Below are positions 36,206-43,890 of a stretch of 64,000 bases of DNA, one piece after another. Position 1 is the first letter of the stretch. The number at the start of each line of letters is the position of its first letter. Origin of the DNA: Actinobacteria bacterium 69-20 (lineage in GTDB: Bacteria; Actinomycetota; Actinomycetes; Mycobacteriales; Nakamurellaceae). The translations under genes and the position numbers were made by a program. The notes beneath the pieces were generated by a model, which saw only the letters and a list, made by a program, of their open reading frames with translations, ran no database searches and was not told the DNA's origin. Location: assembly GCA_001897425.1 (NCBI GenBank), contig MKSW01000033.1, positions 354,717 through 418,716 of the forward strand, given 5' to 3'.

Positions 36206-37174
36206 TCAGCGCGTCCGATCCCACCAATCCAGCACGCGGGCACCCATCAGCGTCAACCAACGTGACGGTTGCCCCTCGACGGCGTCGACATCGAACCAGG
36301 TCCGCCCGGCGAGCGGCGCACCCTGCCACCACGTCCCGTCGGCCCGGCGGGCGGCGCGAACCAGCGCGACCGCATCGGCCAGCCGCGGATCCGGCGGCGT
36401 GCCGTCCACGAGCGACGCCTCTCGGAAGTGGTCGAGTGCGGCAAGGGCGTTGTACCGCCACCGGTTGGGGTAGACGAACTCCGTCACGAAGTCGCCGACC
36501 ATCTCTCCTGTCGAGGCGCGGTAGAGCAGGCGCCGCGCCAACAGGTACTCCTCGCCGGACTGCCGCGCCGCGCGCACGCTCCCATCGCCGGTGATCGCCT
36601 CGTACGCGAGCAGCCCGCGCACGGCGTTCAGCGTCGAATGGAACGACGACCGCGTCGACCGGCCCTCCTCCGCCTCACAGTTCCAGCCTCCATCGGCCAG
36701 GCGATGCGCGGGGAACCATGCCGCCAGCCCCGAGATGTCAGCGCCAAGCCACGCGCCGCTCGCGAGGGTGAACGAGTTGATGCAGACGTCGACCTCGCCG
36801 CTCCAGTACGGGCGATCCTCGTACTCCCACCGGCTGTTCACCGCGAGCTTGTCGGCGGTGCCGGCAAGGACCGCCGCGTCCAGCCCCCACTCGCGCAGGT
36901 CCTTGAGCGCCCACGTGGTCGCGACCCACGGCTGGCCCGGCTCCTCGGCCTCGGCGCTGCCGAAGTATCCCGCAGGGAAGTAGGCACCGCCCGCCCACTG
37001 CCCGTCCGGATCCTGCCGCGCCAGCAGTGCCGCGCCGAACCCCTCCGTCGCCACCAGCGCCCTGGTCGCCTGCCATACCTGCGGCGCGGCGCCGTCCAGG
37101 TCCCGCTCGACCTGCCAGCGCACCGCAGGATCGGCGTCGCGCAGCCAGTCGCGCCATCCGCTATCGATAGGCAT
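36206..37174 (-). CDS. Terpene-cyclase/prenyltransferase-fold (alpha-alpha toroid) protein
   Basis: 322 residues from ATG 37174. QW-like motifs occur repeatedly (QDPDGQWAGGAYF, HRLADGGWNCEAE, RRADGTWWQGAPL). Helical hairpins resemble squalene cyclase or prenyltransferase beta-subunit repeats. The catalytic DxDD of squalene-hopene cyclases was not seen, so cyclase activity is doubtful. The usual database name is squalene cyclase-like or hypothetical protein; function unknown. Stands alone, divergent from the zinc-ribbon gene. Confidence 0.75.
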   Translation of the reverse strand: MPIDSGWRDWLRDADPAVRWQVERDLDGAAPQVWQATRALVATEGFGAALLARQDPDGQWAGGAYFPAGYFGSAEAEEPGQPWVATTWALKDLREWGLDAAVLAGTADKLAVNSRWEYEDRPYWSGEVDVCINSFTLASGAWLGADISGLAAWFPAHRLADGGWNCEAEEGRSTRSSFHSTLNAVRGLLAYEAITGDGSVRAARQSGEEYLLARRLLYRASTGEMVGDFVTEFVYPNRWRYNALAALDHFREASLVDGTPPDPRLADAVALVRAARRADGTWWQGAPLAGRTWFDVDAVEGQPSRWLTLMGARVLDWWDRTR

Positions 37175-37407
37175 CCCCACACGGTACCCACGACCCCCGA
37201 CGCCGAACATGCTCATCGGGCGCGACGAGCCAGCACCGACTCAGCGGCAAGATAGCGGTCCGGACAAGCAAATGCGCCGGATGCGCCCGACGCGCCGGAC
37301 ATGCAGAAAGCGCCACAACGGCGCAGCCGCGAACTGCGTAAGGTCCTCCCAGACGATCGGAACCGGCGCCGGCTCCCCGGACAACCCAGACCGAAGGGGT
37401 GGGGCAG

Positions 37408-38223
37408 ATGAGTGCTGCAGATGGTCGTGCGAGCCTCTTCAAGGCGTACTCGTCTGGAGAGAGACCTCAGTTCCGAGCCGTCACTTCCGATGGCAACGGC
37501 GAGCTTTGGATGCTCGGCAAGGTCGCCTTCATCATCGCGCTCGTCCCCAGCGACTGCTCAGCGGAGCTGGCACTGGCGCTTCGAACAAGTCGCGAGACGG
37601 TGCTGACGGGCAAGTGCCCGACCTGTGGGGCGGTCCCGTCGTTTGACACCGACCATGGCGAGCGGTCGGTCGCTGACGTGCCCGTGATGGACGCAGTGTT
37701 TCAGCACCGCTTCACCTGCCCGGCAAGGCGTGAATCGGTCGAAGCTCTCGCTGCGGAATACCGCGAGCAACGCAGTGGCCGTACTGAAGCTGACAGGTTC
37801 GAGAGAGCTCAAGTCGCGACACGCGCGTCACAAAGGCAGATCAAGGCGGTCGCGGTTCCAGTGGACCCGGACGTCGCCCCCGACGTGGCACACCGCCTGC
37901 TCGGCAGGCTGCTGGCTCCGTCGGGTGGCCGGGTGCAGCGCTGTGAACACTTGGTGGCCGACCGGTATCAAACATGGAATGCACTCATCGCCGAAGGGGT
38001 TTGGCGGTGCGACCAGTGCGCTGCGTCCTTCGCGGACACGGTCAAGGCCGCCGGTCTGTACATGGGCGCTACTGAAGAGTTCACGTGTGACCTGTGCCGT
38101 CGGTACAGCCCGAGATCGCTGTCGCCTCTGGTGGTGCGGCAGGACATTTTCGTCATGACTGGGGCAGTATGTAAGAAATGCTTTGACAGATACGCGGATG
38201 ATCGGGCGGAGGATGCGCAATGA
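37408..38223 (+). CDS. Cysteine-rich (multi zinc-ribbon) protein of unknown function, coupled to vapBC
   Basis: 271 residues from ATG 37408 (GGTGGGG upstream; GTG 37399 possible). Four CxxC knuckles: CPTC near residue 70, then CDQC, CDLC and CKKC in the last third. A middle part reads VDPDVAPDVAHRLLGRLL. No family recognised. Its stop overlaps the ATG of the VapB-like antitoxin by ATGA, so it is co-translated with a toxin-antitoxin pair. Codon use looks slightly less GC-biased than neighbours. Could be an accessory regulator or an RNA/DNA-binding partner; no function is claimed. Confidence 0.72.
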   Translation: MSAADGRASLFKAYSSGERPQFRAVTSDGNGELWMLGKVAFIIALVPSDCSAELALALRTSRETVLTGKCPTCGAVPSFDTDHGERSVADVPVMDAVFQHRFTCPARRESVEALAAEYREQRSGRTEADRFERAQVATRASQRQIKAVAVPVDPDVAPDVAHRLLGRLLAPSGGRVQRCEHLVADRYQTWNALIAEGVWRCDQCAASFADTVKAAGLYMGATEEFTCDLCRRYSPRSLSPLVVRQDIFVMTGAVCKKCFDRYADDRAEDAQ

Positions 38224-38453
38224 AGACCGACACTCCCAGCGCCGGCACGGCTACCGTGACGGATCTTGACGCGGCGGTCTTGGCCGACGCGCAGCGCATG
38301 CTCGAGTCCTCGTCGCCGACCGACACGGTGAATCAGGCGCTACGTGAAGCGGTTCGGCGTCGACTCGCAACCGAGTACATCGACTACCTCCGCGGTCGCA
38401 GCGACGTTGACCTCGATGTGCGGGAGCGTGCGTGGCAGCGGTCAAGTACCTGA
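38220..38453 (+). CDS. VapB-type antitoxin
   Basis: 77 residues: helix TDLDAAVLADAQRMLESSSPTDTVNQALREAVRRR, a short RHH-type DNA-binding region as in DUF2191/VapB antitoxins, then a C-terminal tail that would wrap the toxin. Coupled upstream to the zinc-ribbon gene (ATGA) and overlapping the PIN toxin by 22 nt downstream. Confidence 0.82.
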   Translation: MKTDTPSAGTATVTDLDAAVLADAQRMLESSSPTDTVNQALREAVRRRLATEYIDYLRGRSDVDLDVRERAWQRSST

Positions 38454-38896
38454 TCGATACCAGCGCGATGACGCGCGTGGCAACATCCGACGCCGTTGCA
38501 AACAGGATTGAGCCGCTTCTCGAGGCCGGTCACGCCTGGACGTGCGCGATCTTGAACCTCGAAGCGCTGTTTTCGGCGACATCGCCGCAGGATTATGTGA
38601 AAATTTCCCGGTTTCGCAACGGCACGATGCTCCCCGCTGACACCGACGAGTGGTGTATGGATCGTGCGCAAGAAGTGCAAGCGCTCCTGGCGGAGCGCGC
38701 AGAGTGGCGGTCTGTTTCGGTCCCGGATTTGATCGTCGCGGCAGTGGCCGAGCGGCACGGATTGACGGTGCTGCATTACGACCATGACTATGACTTCGTT
38801 GCAGCCGTGACCGGTCAACCCGTCGAGTGGGTCGTCCCGAAGGGCACCGCCGACAGAACGCTGTCGACCGGTGGCACGACGGGTCCGCACCCTTGA
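38432..38896 (+). CDS. VapC-type PIN-domain toxin
   Basis: 154 residues from GTG 38432. PIN acidic residues: Asp in YLIDTSAMTR, Glu in LNLEALFS, Asp in SVPDLIVAAVAE and Asp in HYDHDYDFV. Predicted Mg-dependent ribonuclease neutralised by the preceding VapB. The C-terminal ~15 residues are low complexity. Overlap with the antitoxin ORF supports translational coupling. Confidence 0.88.
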   Translation: MAAVKYLIDTSAMTRVATSDAVANRIEPLLEAGHAWTCAILNLEALFSATSPQDYVKISRFRNGTMLPADTDEWCMDRAQEVQALLAERAEWRSVSVPDLIVAAVAERHGLTVLHYDHDYDFVAAVTGQPVEWVVPKGTADRTLSTGGTTGPHP

Positions 38897-38987
38897 TGAA
38901 TCTGCCGGCTCGGCAAGCAGCGTCGTTCGGCGAAACGATCGGCGCTTGCCAACTCCCTGTCTAGGGAATAGACCTCCCGCGCTGACA

Positions 38988-39025
38988 CAGAACCCGCACA
39001 GAACCGGAGCAGAACCCGCACAGAA
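38988..39025. repeat. Two 16-bp direct repeats
   Basis: CAGAACCCGCACAGAA occurs at 38988-39003 and 39010-39025 (22-bp period) in the gap between the PIN toxin and the SPW protein gene. No function assigned. Confidence 0.55.
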
Positions 39026-39082
39026 GACGGCGCCGGTCGGAGCCACCCGGCCCGGCCGACGCCGCCTGCTACTTCAGGGTTG

Positions 39083-39547
39083 TCAGTGCCGTGACATCTC
39101 ACTGCGCGACATCCCCATGTGTGGCATCGTCAGCACCGCGGCACCGAGCACCACGATCACCGCGCCCGCGATGATGTTGCTGATCATGATGCCTGCGTCG
39201 ACCGTGGTCCCGACCATCACCCATTGCGCGATGATGACCCACACCCCGAGGATCGGCAGCACCCAACTCATCCCGTGCGCCCGCGAGTACGCGGACCCGA
39301 GATCCAGCGCCAGCAGTGTCGCCGTCAGGCCCACAACCAGGTTCGAAACGGTGAGCGACGTATTGCCGGTATGGAATCCGATGATCCACGGAGAGACGGC
39401 AGTGTAGAGGCCCGCCAGCATGGCCAGACCTTCCACGGTGCGCGCCTGGGTGGTTTCGGAAACACGATCGAGTCGATCCCGGAGTTCAGCCATGTCCGGG
39501 TGCTCCGACATCGGGAGCCGACTCTGAACTGTCCCCTCAGTAGTCAT
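39083..39547 (-). CDS. SPW repeat membrane protein
   Basis: 154 residues from ATG 39547. Four hydrophobic helices; the SPW motif is visible in GLYTAVSPWIIGFH and, degenerate, in LGVWVIIAQWVMVG. Such small actinobacterial membrane proteins have no settled function. RBS AGGAGG precedes the ATG. The longer ORF to 39616 runs into an intergenic copy of the dispersed motif. Confidence 0.85.
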   Translation of the reverse strand: MTTEGTVQSRLPMSEHPDMAELRDRLDRVSETTQARTVEGLAMLAGLYTAVSPWIIGFHTGNTSLTVSNLVVGLTATLLALDLGSAYSRAHGMSWVLPILGVWVIIAQWVMVGTTVDAGIMISNIIAGAVIVVLGAAVLTMPHMGMSRSEMSRH

Positions 39548-39740
39548 AGCGACCACCTCCTGGTAGAGAGAAGACAACCTCAAACTACGCCGAATTTTGC
39601 CGCGACGATCGGGCATGACGCTGTTCTCGGGCCGGGCCGCACCCGGCCCATCGCACGATGCGGCGAGGGGGTTCCCGGGCGCCCGGACACCCCCGATGGG
39701 CCGGTCGGTGGGGCGGCGGATCGAAGTATCGTTCGGTCGA

Positions 39741-39760
39741 TCTAGACCGTCTAGACTGGT
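39741..39760. promoter_or_regulatory. Putative operator of the Phd-PIN module
   Basis: Two TCTAGA palindromes 9 bp apart (39741 and 39750), about 40 nt upstream of the antitoxin ATG. The spacing suits a repeated antitoxin-binding site. Confidence 0.55.
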
Positions 39761-39783
39761 CCTTAAAACAGGAGGCCCGACCG

Positions 39784-40044
39784 ATGACGAGATGGCAGGT
39801 GCAGACCGCGAAGCAGCGGCTCAGTGAACTGCTGCGCGCGGCGCACGAGGCCGGCCCGCAGGTCGTCACCCGACACGGCGAAGATGTCGCAGTGGTCATG
39901 GACATCGCGGACTTCCGGGCGCTCACCGTCGAGGTCCCCGACTTCAAGGACTTCCTCCGCTCGGCCCCGATCGACGGCTTGGACGTTCGCCGCGACCGCA
40001 CACCGGCACCCGTCATGGAGTTCGCCGCGGAGCTCGCGGACTGA
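39784..40044 (+). CDS. Phd/YefM family antitoxin
   Basis: 86 residues from ATG 39784 with AGGAGG 9 nt upstream. WQVQTAKQRLSELLRAAHEAGPQVVTRHGEDVAVVM is the Phd/YefM DNA-binding fold; the C-terminal tail (PVMEFAAELAD) binds the toxin. Overlaps the PIN toxin by 1 nt (TGATG). Confidence 0.93.
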   Translation: MTRWQVQTAKQRLSELLRAAHEAGPQVVTRHGEDVAVVMDIADFRALTVEVPDFKDFLRSAPIDGLDVRRDRTPAPVMEFAAELAD

Positions 40045-40454
40045 TGGGCTACCTCATCGACACCAACGTGGTGTCCGAGCTGCGTCGCCCACGCCCCCAC
40101 CCCGGCGTCGCCAGGTGGTTCGCGGCGGCCCCCTCCGATGAGTTGCACTTAAGCGTGCTCACCGTCGGCGAGATCCGCCAGGGCATCGAGCGGCTGCGGC
40201 CGCGCGACGCGCCCCGTGCCGACGACATCGAACGATGGCTCGACGACTTGCATCGACAATTCGCCGATCGCGTGATCGCCATCGACCGAGCGATCGCGGA
40301 GAAGTGGGGCACGCTCAATGCGCTGCGCCCGCTGCCGGTGGTGGACGGACTGTTGGCAGCCACCGCCGCGGTCCGCGGTTGGACGCTGGTCACGCGCAAC
40401 ACGAAGGATGTCGACGGCCTCGGCATCGACCTGCTCAATCCGTTCGAAGGCTGA
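40044..40454 (+). CDS. VapC/FitB-type PIN-domain toxin
   Basis: 136 residues: YLIDTNVVSELRRPRPHPGV (first Asp), VLTVGEIRQGIERL (Glu), PVVDGLLAATAAVRGWTLVTRN (Asp) and DVDGLGIDLLNPF. A canonical FitB/VapC ribonuclease toxin paired with a Phd antitoxin, a common actinobacterial combination. Confidence 0.93.
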   Translation: MGYLIDTNVVSELRRPRPHPGVARWFAAAPSDELHLSVLTVGEIRQGIERLRPRDAPRADDIERWLDDLHRQFADRVIAIDRAIAEKWGTLNALRPLPVVDGLLAATAAVRGWTLVTRNTKDVDGLGIDLLNPFEG

Positions 40455-40523
40455 CTCCGCCGGACGCCGGGCCGCGAGAATCCGCCGAGTCGACGCGGCA
40501 CCCGTGGGCGGGGATGGCACCGC

Positions 40524-41108
40524 TCAGTCGGGGAGCGGCACGCGGAAGGTCCGGAGGGTGAGGGCGAGCAGGTCGTAGTAGCCGACGAGGATGACGAGGT
40601 CCACGACCGCGCGCGTTCCGAGAAGGTCCTCGAGTTGCTCGAAGGTGTTCTGACTGAGGTCGCGATCGAGTAGGAGCTCCCGGACGGCCCCATGCACGAG
40701 AGCATCGTCATACTCGAAAAAACCGGCGTCCTGGCGGGCGATGGCTTCGAGCATGTCGTCGGTGAGCCCGGCCGCGGCGGCAGGCCCCGCGTGCGCCCAC
40801 CACTCGAATTCGCTGCGCCGCTCGGCGGCGACGGTGAGGACGGCGAGTTCGCGGACGCGGCCGGAAAGCGCGCTGCCGTAACGGATTCCGGCGCCGAGCC
40901 GTTGCAGAGCGTCGCCGACGGCGGGGCTCGCCTGCACCATGGCGTTGAACGGGCCGAGCAGCCGACCGTCAATATCGACCAGCGCCGTCGGGCCGTCATG
41001 GGCGGTTCGCGGGCCGGCGACGATCGCGTCGTACACCCGGCGCGCCTCGTGGCCGAGGTCGTCGGGCGCCGGCCAAGGCAGCCGCCCGGTGCGCACGCCA
41101 TCGCTCAT
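40524..41108 (-). CDS. Carboxymuconolactone decarboxylase family protein
   Basis: 194 residues from ATG 41108 (MSDGVRTGRLPWP); the ORF opening at 41213 is too long. All-helical CMD fold with VRELAVLTVAAERRSEFEWWAHAG and VVDLVILVGYYDLLALTL. The AhpD-like CxxC pair is absent, so it is not a classical alkylhydroperoxidase; reaction unknown. Confidence 0.82.
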   Translation of the reverse strand: MSDGVRTGRLPWPAPDDLGHEARRVYDAIVAGPRTAHDGPTALVDIDGRLLGPFNAMVQASPAVGDALQRLGAGIRYGSALSGRVRELAVLTVAAERRSEFEWWAHAGPAAAAGLTDDMLEAIARQDAGFFEYDDALVHGAVRELLLDRDLSQNTFEQLEDLLGTRAVVDLVILVGYYDLLALTLRTFRVPLPD

Positions 41109-41215
41109 GGCACCGAGTCTGCCGCACGGGGTGCGCGGACCTCCACGCCGTCTCGCCGGCATCGACGGGCCATCGCGCTGAGCGGACGCGAACGCGCCGA
41201 TCACACGCCTCATGC

Positions 41216-41246
41216 GTATATTCGATTAGCGCGAATCCGGATATAC
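41216..41246. promoter_or_regulatory. Putative vapBC operator/promoter
   Basis: AT-rich inverted repeat, GTATATTCG facing CGAAT and ATATAC, starting 39 nt upstream of the VapB ATG at 41255. Confidence 0.55.
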
Positions 41247-41254
41247 TCGGGCTC

Positions 41255-41461
41255 ATGTCAAAGACGCTGATCGATGTCGACGACCACGCCCTCGCTGCGG
41301 CCGCCGAGGCACTCCACACCGCGACCAAGAAGGACACGGTCAATGCGGCATTGCGCGAGGCAGCCGCCCTCGCCGCCCGCCGCCGCGATCTTCACCGGCT
41401 GATCTCGGCTGGGTTGGCCGACCTGACGGACCAGGACGTCATGCGGCAAGCATGGCGGTAG
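41255..41461 (+). CDS. VapB-type antitoxin
   Basis: 68 residues: MSKTLIDVDDHALAAAAEAL, then KKDTVNAALREAAALAARRR. This is the DUF2191 VapB pattern abundant in mycobacteria. Overlaps the toxin gene by 10 nt. Confidence 0.9.
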   Translation: MSKTLIDVDDHALAAAAEALHTATKKDTVNAALREAAALAARRRDLHRLISAGLADLTDQDVMRQAWR

Positions 41462-41877
41462 TAGCGACGCACCTGGCCGATACCAGCGCACTGGCGCGGC
41501 TCCGCCACCCGACGGTTGCCGCCGCGCTGACCCCGCTGATCGAGGCCGGGCTCGTCGCAACCTGCGCAGTCATCGACCTCGAACTGGCCTGGGCAACCCG
41601 GACCGGCGCCGAATTCGACCAGCTACGCGCAGATCGTGACACCGGCTACGAATGGCTCCCCACCAACGACGGCGACTGGCGCCGCGCACTTGATGTGCAG
41701 TCGACGCTGTGGCACACCGGCCGCGTGCGCGCGGTCGGTTTCCCCGACCTATTGATCGCCGCGGTAGCCGAGCGCGAGCAACTGACGCTCCTGCACTACG
41801 ACAGCGACTTCGACATGATCACTCACGTGACCGGGCAAGCAGCGCATTGGATCGTCCCGCGCGGCTCCGTCCCGTAG
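41452..41877 (+). CDS. VapC-type PIN-domain toxin
   Basis: 141 residues: HLADTSALARLRHP (Asp), CAVIDLELAWATR (Glu), VGFPDLLIAAVAERE (Asp) and LLHYDSDFDMIT (Asp). Ribonuclease toxin. Similar to the PIN protein at 38432 in its C-terminal half (LLHYDxDxD, HWIVPRG) but from a different lineage. Confidence 0.92.
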   Translation: MAVVATHLADTSALARLRHPTVAAALTPLIEAGLVATCAVIDLELAWATRTGAEFDQLRADRDTGYEWLPTNDGDWRRALDVQSTLWHTGRVRAVGFPDLLIAAVAEREQLTLLHYDSDFDMITHVTGQAAHWIVPRGSVP

Positions 41878-41964
41878 CAGGATGGCCTGTAGCGACGGCC
41901 TGGCAAGCACATCGCACTGAGCGAGCCGTTACCCCGCTCAGCAGGATGACGAGGAGGAGCACCG

Positions 41965-42129
41965 ATGACGAGCGAACCCACCCAGGGTCTCCTCGACAAG
42001 CTCGCCGCGGAAGCGGAGCATGCCGAACGGACCCGCGACGCCGCACTCGACTACCAGCAGCGTCCCCGCGACAACTCCGGCGTCGTGACGGGCCATGCCG
42101 ACAGCAAAGCCGGTTCTGCGGACCGGTAG
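41965..42129 (+). CDS. Small hypothetical protein (54 aa)
   Basis: Too short for the ORF track. ATG 41965 has a strong RBS GAGGAGGAG at good spacing; reads MTSEPTQGLLDKLAAEAEHA and ends KAGSADR. Helical, acidic-basic, no membrane segment. No family recognised; supported mainly by the RBS. Confidence 0.5.
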   Translation: MTSEPTQGLLDKLAAEAEHAERTRDAALDYQQRPRDNSGVVTGHADSKAGSADR

Positions 42130-42310
42130 GGCCGAAGGTCCGCGGTCCGGTGTGATGAGAAGCATCGGCATGCCATCGTTACGGAAAGGGACGTTTCGCC
42201 TAGCGTAGAGGGCGATTGTGCTGCCCAGGCGGACGGAAGGGTGATCGGCGCTGACGACGAGTGATCAGGCCCCAGATCGACCGGCGGGGGCACGTGCCGG
42301 ACAAGTCCGG

Positions 42311-43486
42311 GTGGGGGTGCTTCGGGAATCGACGGACGGCGAACGCCGTGTTGCACTCGTCCCGGAAGTGATCGGGAAGCTTGCGGCGTCCGGGATGTCG
42401 GTGCTCGTCGAGCACGACGCCGGGGCCGGCGCGGCGATCTCCGATGACGCGTTCGTCGCGGCAGGCGCCGCGATCAAGGCAGCCGCTGACGTCTACGCCG
42501 AGGCCGACATCCTGCTCCGCGTCGGGCCGCCGACGACGGCCGAATCGGCGGGCCTACGCCGCGGCCAGGTGCTCGTCGGCCTGCTCCGGCCCTGGGAGCG
42601 CCTGGACGCGGTTCGCGCCTGGGCCACGAGCGGCGTCACCTCCGTCGCGCTGGATTACCTGCCGCGCACGCTGTCTCGCGCGCAGACGATCGACGCGCTG
42701 ACCTCCCAGGCGTCCGTCGCCGGCTACCGCGCCGCGATCCGTGCGGCCGATGTGTACGGCGGCTACTTCCCGATGCTGATGACGGCCGCGGGCACGGTGC
42801 GGCCGGCCGAGGTGCTGGTGCTGGGCGCGGGTGTCGCCGGGCTGCAGGCGATCGCCACGGCCCGCCGGCTCGGCGCCTCCGTCTCCGGGTACGACGTCCG
42901 CCCGGCGGCCCGGTCCGAAGTCGCCTCCCTGGGCGCGAAGTTCGTCGACCTGCCGGGTGTCGTCTCGACGTCCGGCTCCGACGGGTACGCGCGGGAGCTC
43001 ACCGCAGAGGAGCGCGCCGCGCAGCTCGCTGCGCTCGACAAGCACATCGCCCGTTCGAATGTCGTGATCACGACCGCGCAGGTGCCGGGCCGCAAGCCGC
43101 CGTTGCTGGTGACCGCGCAGGCCGTGAGCGAGATGAAGCCGGGCTCGGTGGTGCTGGACATGGCGGCGAGTTCCTACGGCGGGAATGTCGAGGTGTCGAA
43201 GCCCGATGCGACGGTGGTCGTCGATCCGGGTGTGACGGTGATCGGGGCCGGGGCGTTGGCGTCCGACATGGCCCCGGCAGCCTCCCAGGCGTACGCGCGC
43301 AACCTCGCCGCACTGCTGGCGCTGATCGTGAAGGACGGTGCGGTGGTGATAGATCCGGCCGACAAGGTGGTCGGCGCCATGCTCGCCACGCACGACGGGG
43401 CGGTGGTCCATCCGGGCCTGTCCGAGGCCGCCTCGGCCGCGCCGGCCGCGCAGTCTGCACCGTCGCCGGAACGGAGCGCGCCATGA
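42311..43486 (+). CDS. pntAA: NAD(P) transhydrogenase alpha subunit, domain I (PntAA)
   Basis: 391 residues: GVLRESTDGERRVALVPEVI, the N-terminal alanine-dehydrogenase/PNT domain, then NAD-binding VLVLGAGVAGLQAIATARRLGA and the RPAARSEVASLGAKF region. It provides the NAD(H) site of the proton-translocating transhydrogenase, on the cytoplasmic side. The GTG start at 42311 lacks a clear RBS; the frame stays open upstream to a CTG at 42251 that follows GGAAGG, so the start is uncertain. Overlaps pntAB by ATGA. Confidence 0.92.
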   Translation: MGVLRESTDGERRVALVPEVIGKLAASGMSVLVEHDAGAGAAISDDAFVAAGAAIKAAADVYAEADILLRVGPPTTAESAGLRRGQVLVGLLRPWERLDAVRAWATSGVTSVALDYLPRTLSRAQTIDALTSQASVAGYRAAIRAADVYGGYFPMLMTAAGTVRPAEVLVLGAGVAGLQAIATARRLGASVSGYDVRPAARSEVASLGAKFVDLPGVVSTSGSDGYARELTAEERAAQLAALDKHIARSNVVITTAQVPGRKPPLLVTAQAVSEMKPGSVVLDMAASSYGGNVEVSKPDATVVVDPGVTVIGAGALASDMAPAASQAYARNLAALLALIVKDGAVVIDPADKVVGAMLATHDGAVVHPGLSEAASAAPAAQSAPSPERSAP

Positions 43487-43890
43487 GCATGGAACTGTTC
43501 TTCGACATCACCACGTTCGTGCTGGCGCTGCTGGTCGGATTCGAGGTGATCTCGAAGGTCCCGGCGACGCTGCACACGCCGCTGATGTCCGCGGCGAACG
43601 CGATCCACGGCGTCGTGTTCATCGGGGCACTGATCATCACGGCCGCGGCGCGCGGACCGTTCGGGTACACGATCGCCTTCATCGCGATGGTGCTGGCCGG
43701 GATGAACGTGGTCGGCGGCTATGCGGTCACCGACCGCATGTTGGAGATGTTCAAGGCGAAACCCGCGCCCAAACCGGCGGCGGAGGCTGTGCCGAGTTCG
43801 GCGCTGCCGAATGCTGAAGCGGCGAACCTCGTCATACCCGAAACCACAGCCGACGGAACCGGCAGCCGGACGAACGGGGGTGCGGCATGA
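43483..43890 (+). CDS. pntAB: NAD(P) transhydrogenase alpha subunit, membrane part (PntAB)
   Basis: 135 residues with about three membrane helices: FVLALLVGFEVISKVPATLHTPLMS is the characteristic proton-channel segment, then AIHGVVFIGALIITA and VVGGYAVTDRMLEMF. The last ~45 residues are a low-complexity Ala/Pro/Glu tail, and its DNA contains an inverted variant of the dispersed motif (43824). Coupled by ATGA to both neighbours. Confidence 0.93.
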   Translation: MSMELFFDITTFVLALLVGFEVISKVPATLHTPLMSAANAIHGVVFIGALIITAAARGPFGYTIAFIAMVLAGMNVVGGYAVTDRMLEMFKAKPAPKPAAEAVPSSALPNAEAANLVIPETTADGTGSRTNGGAA

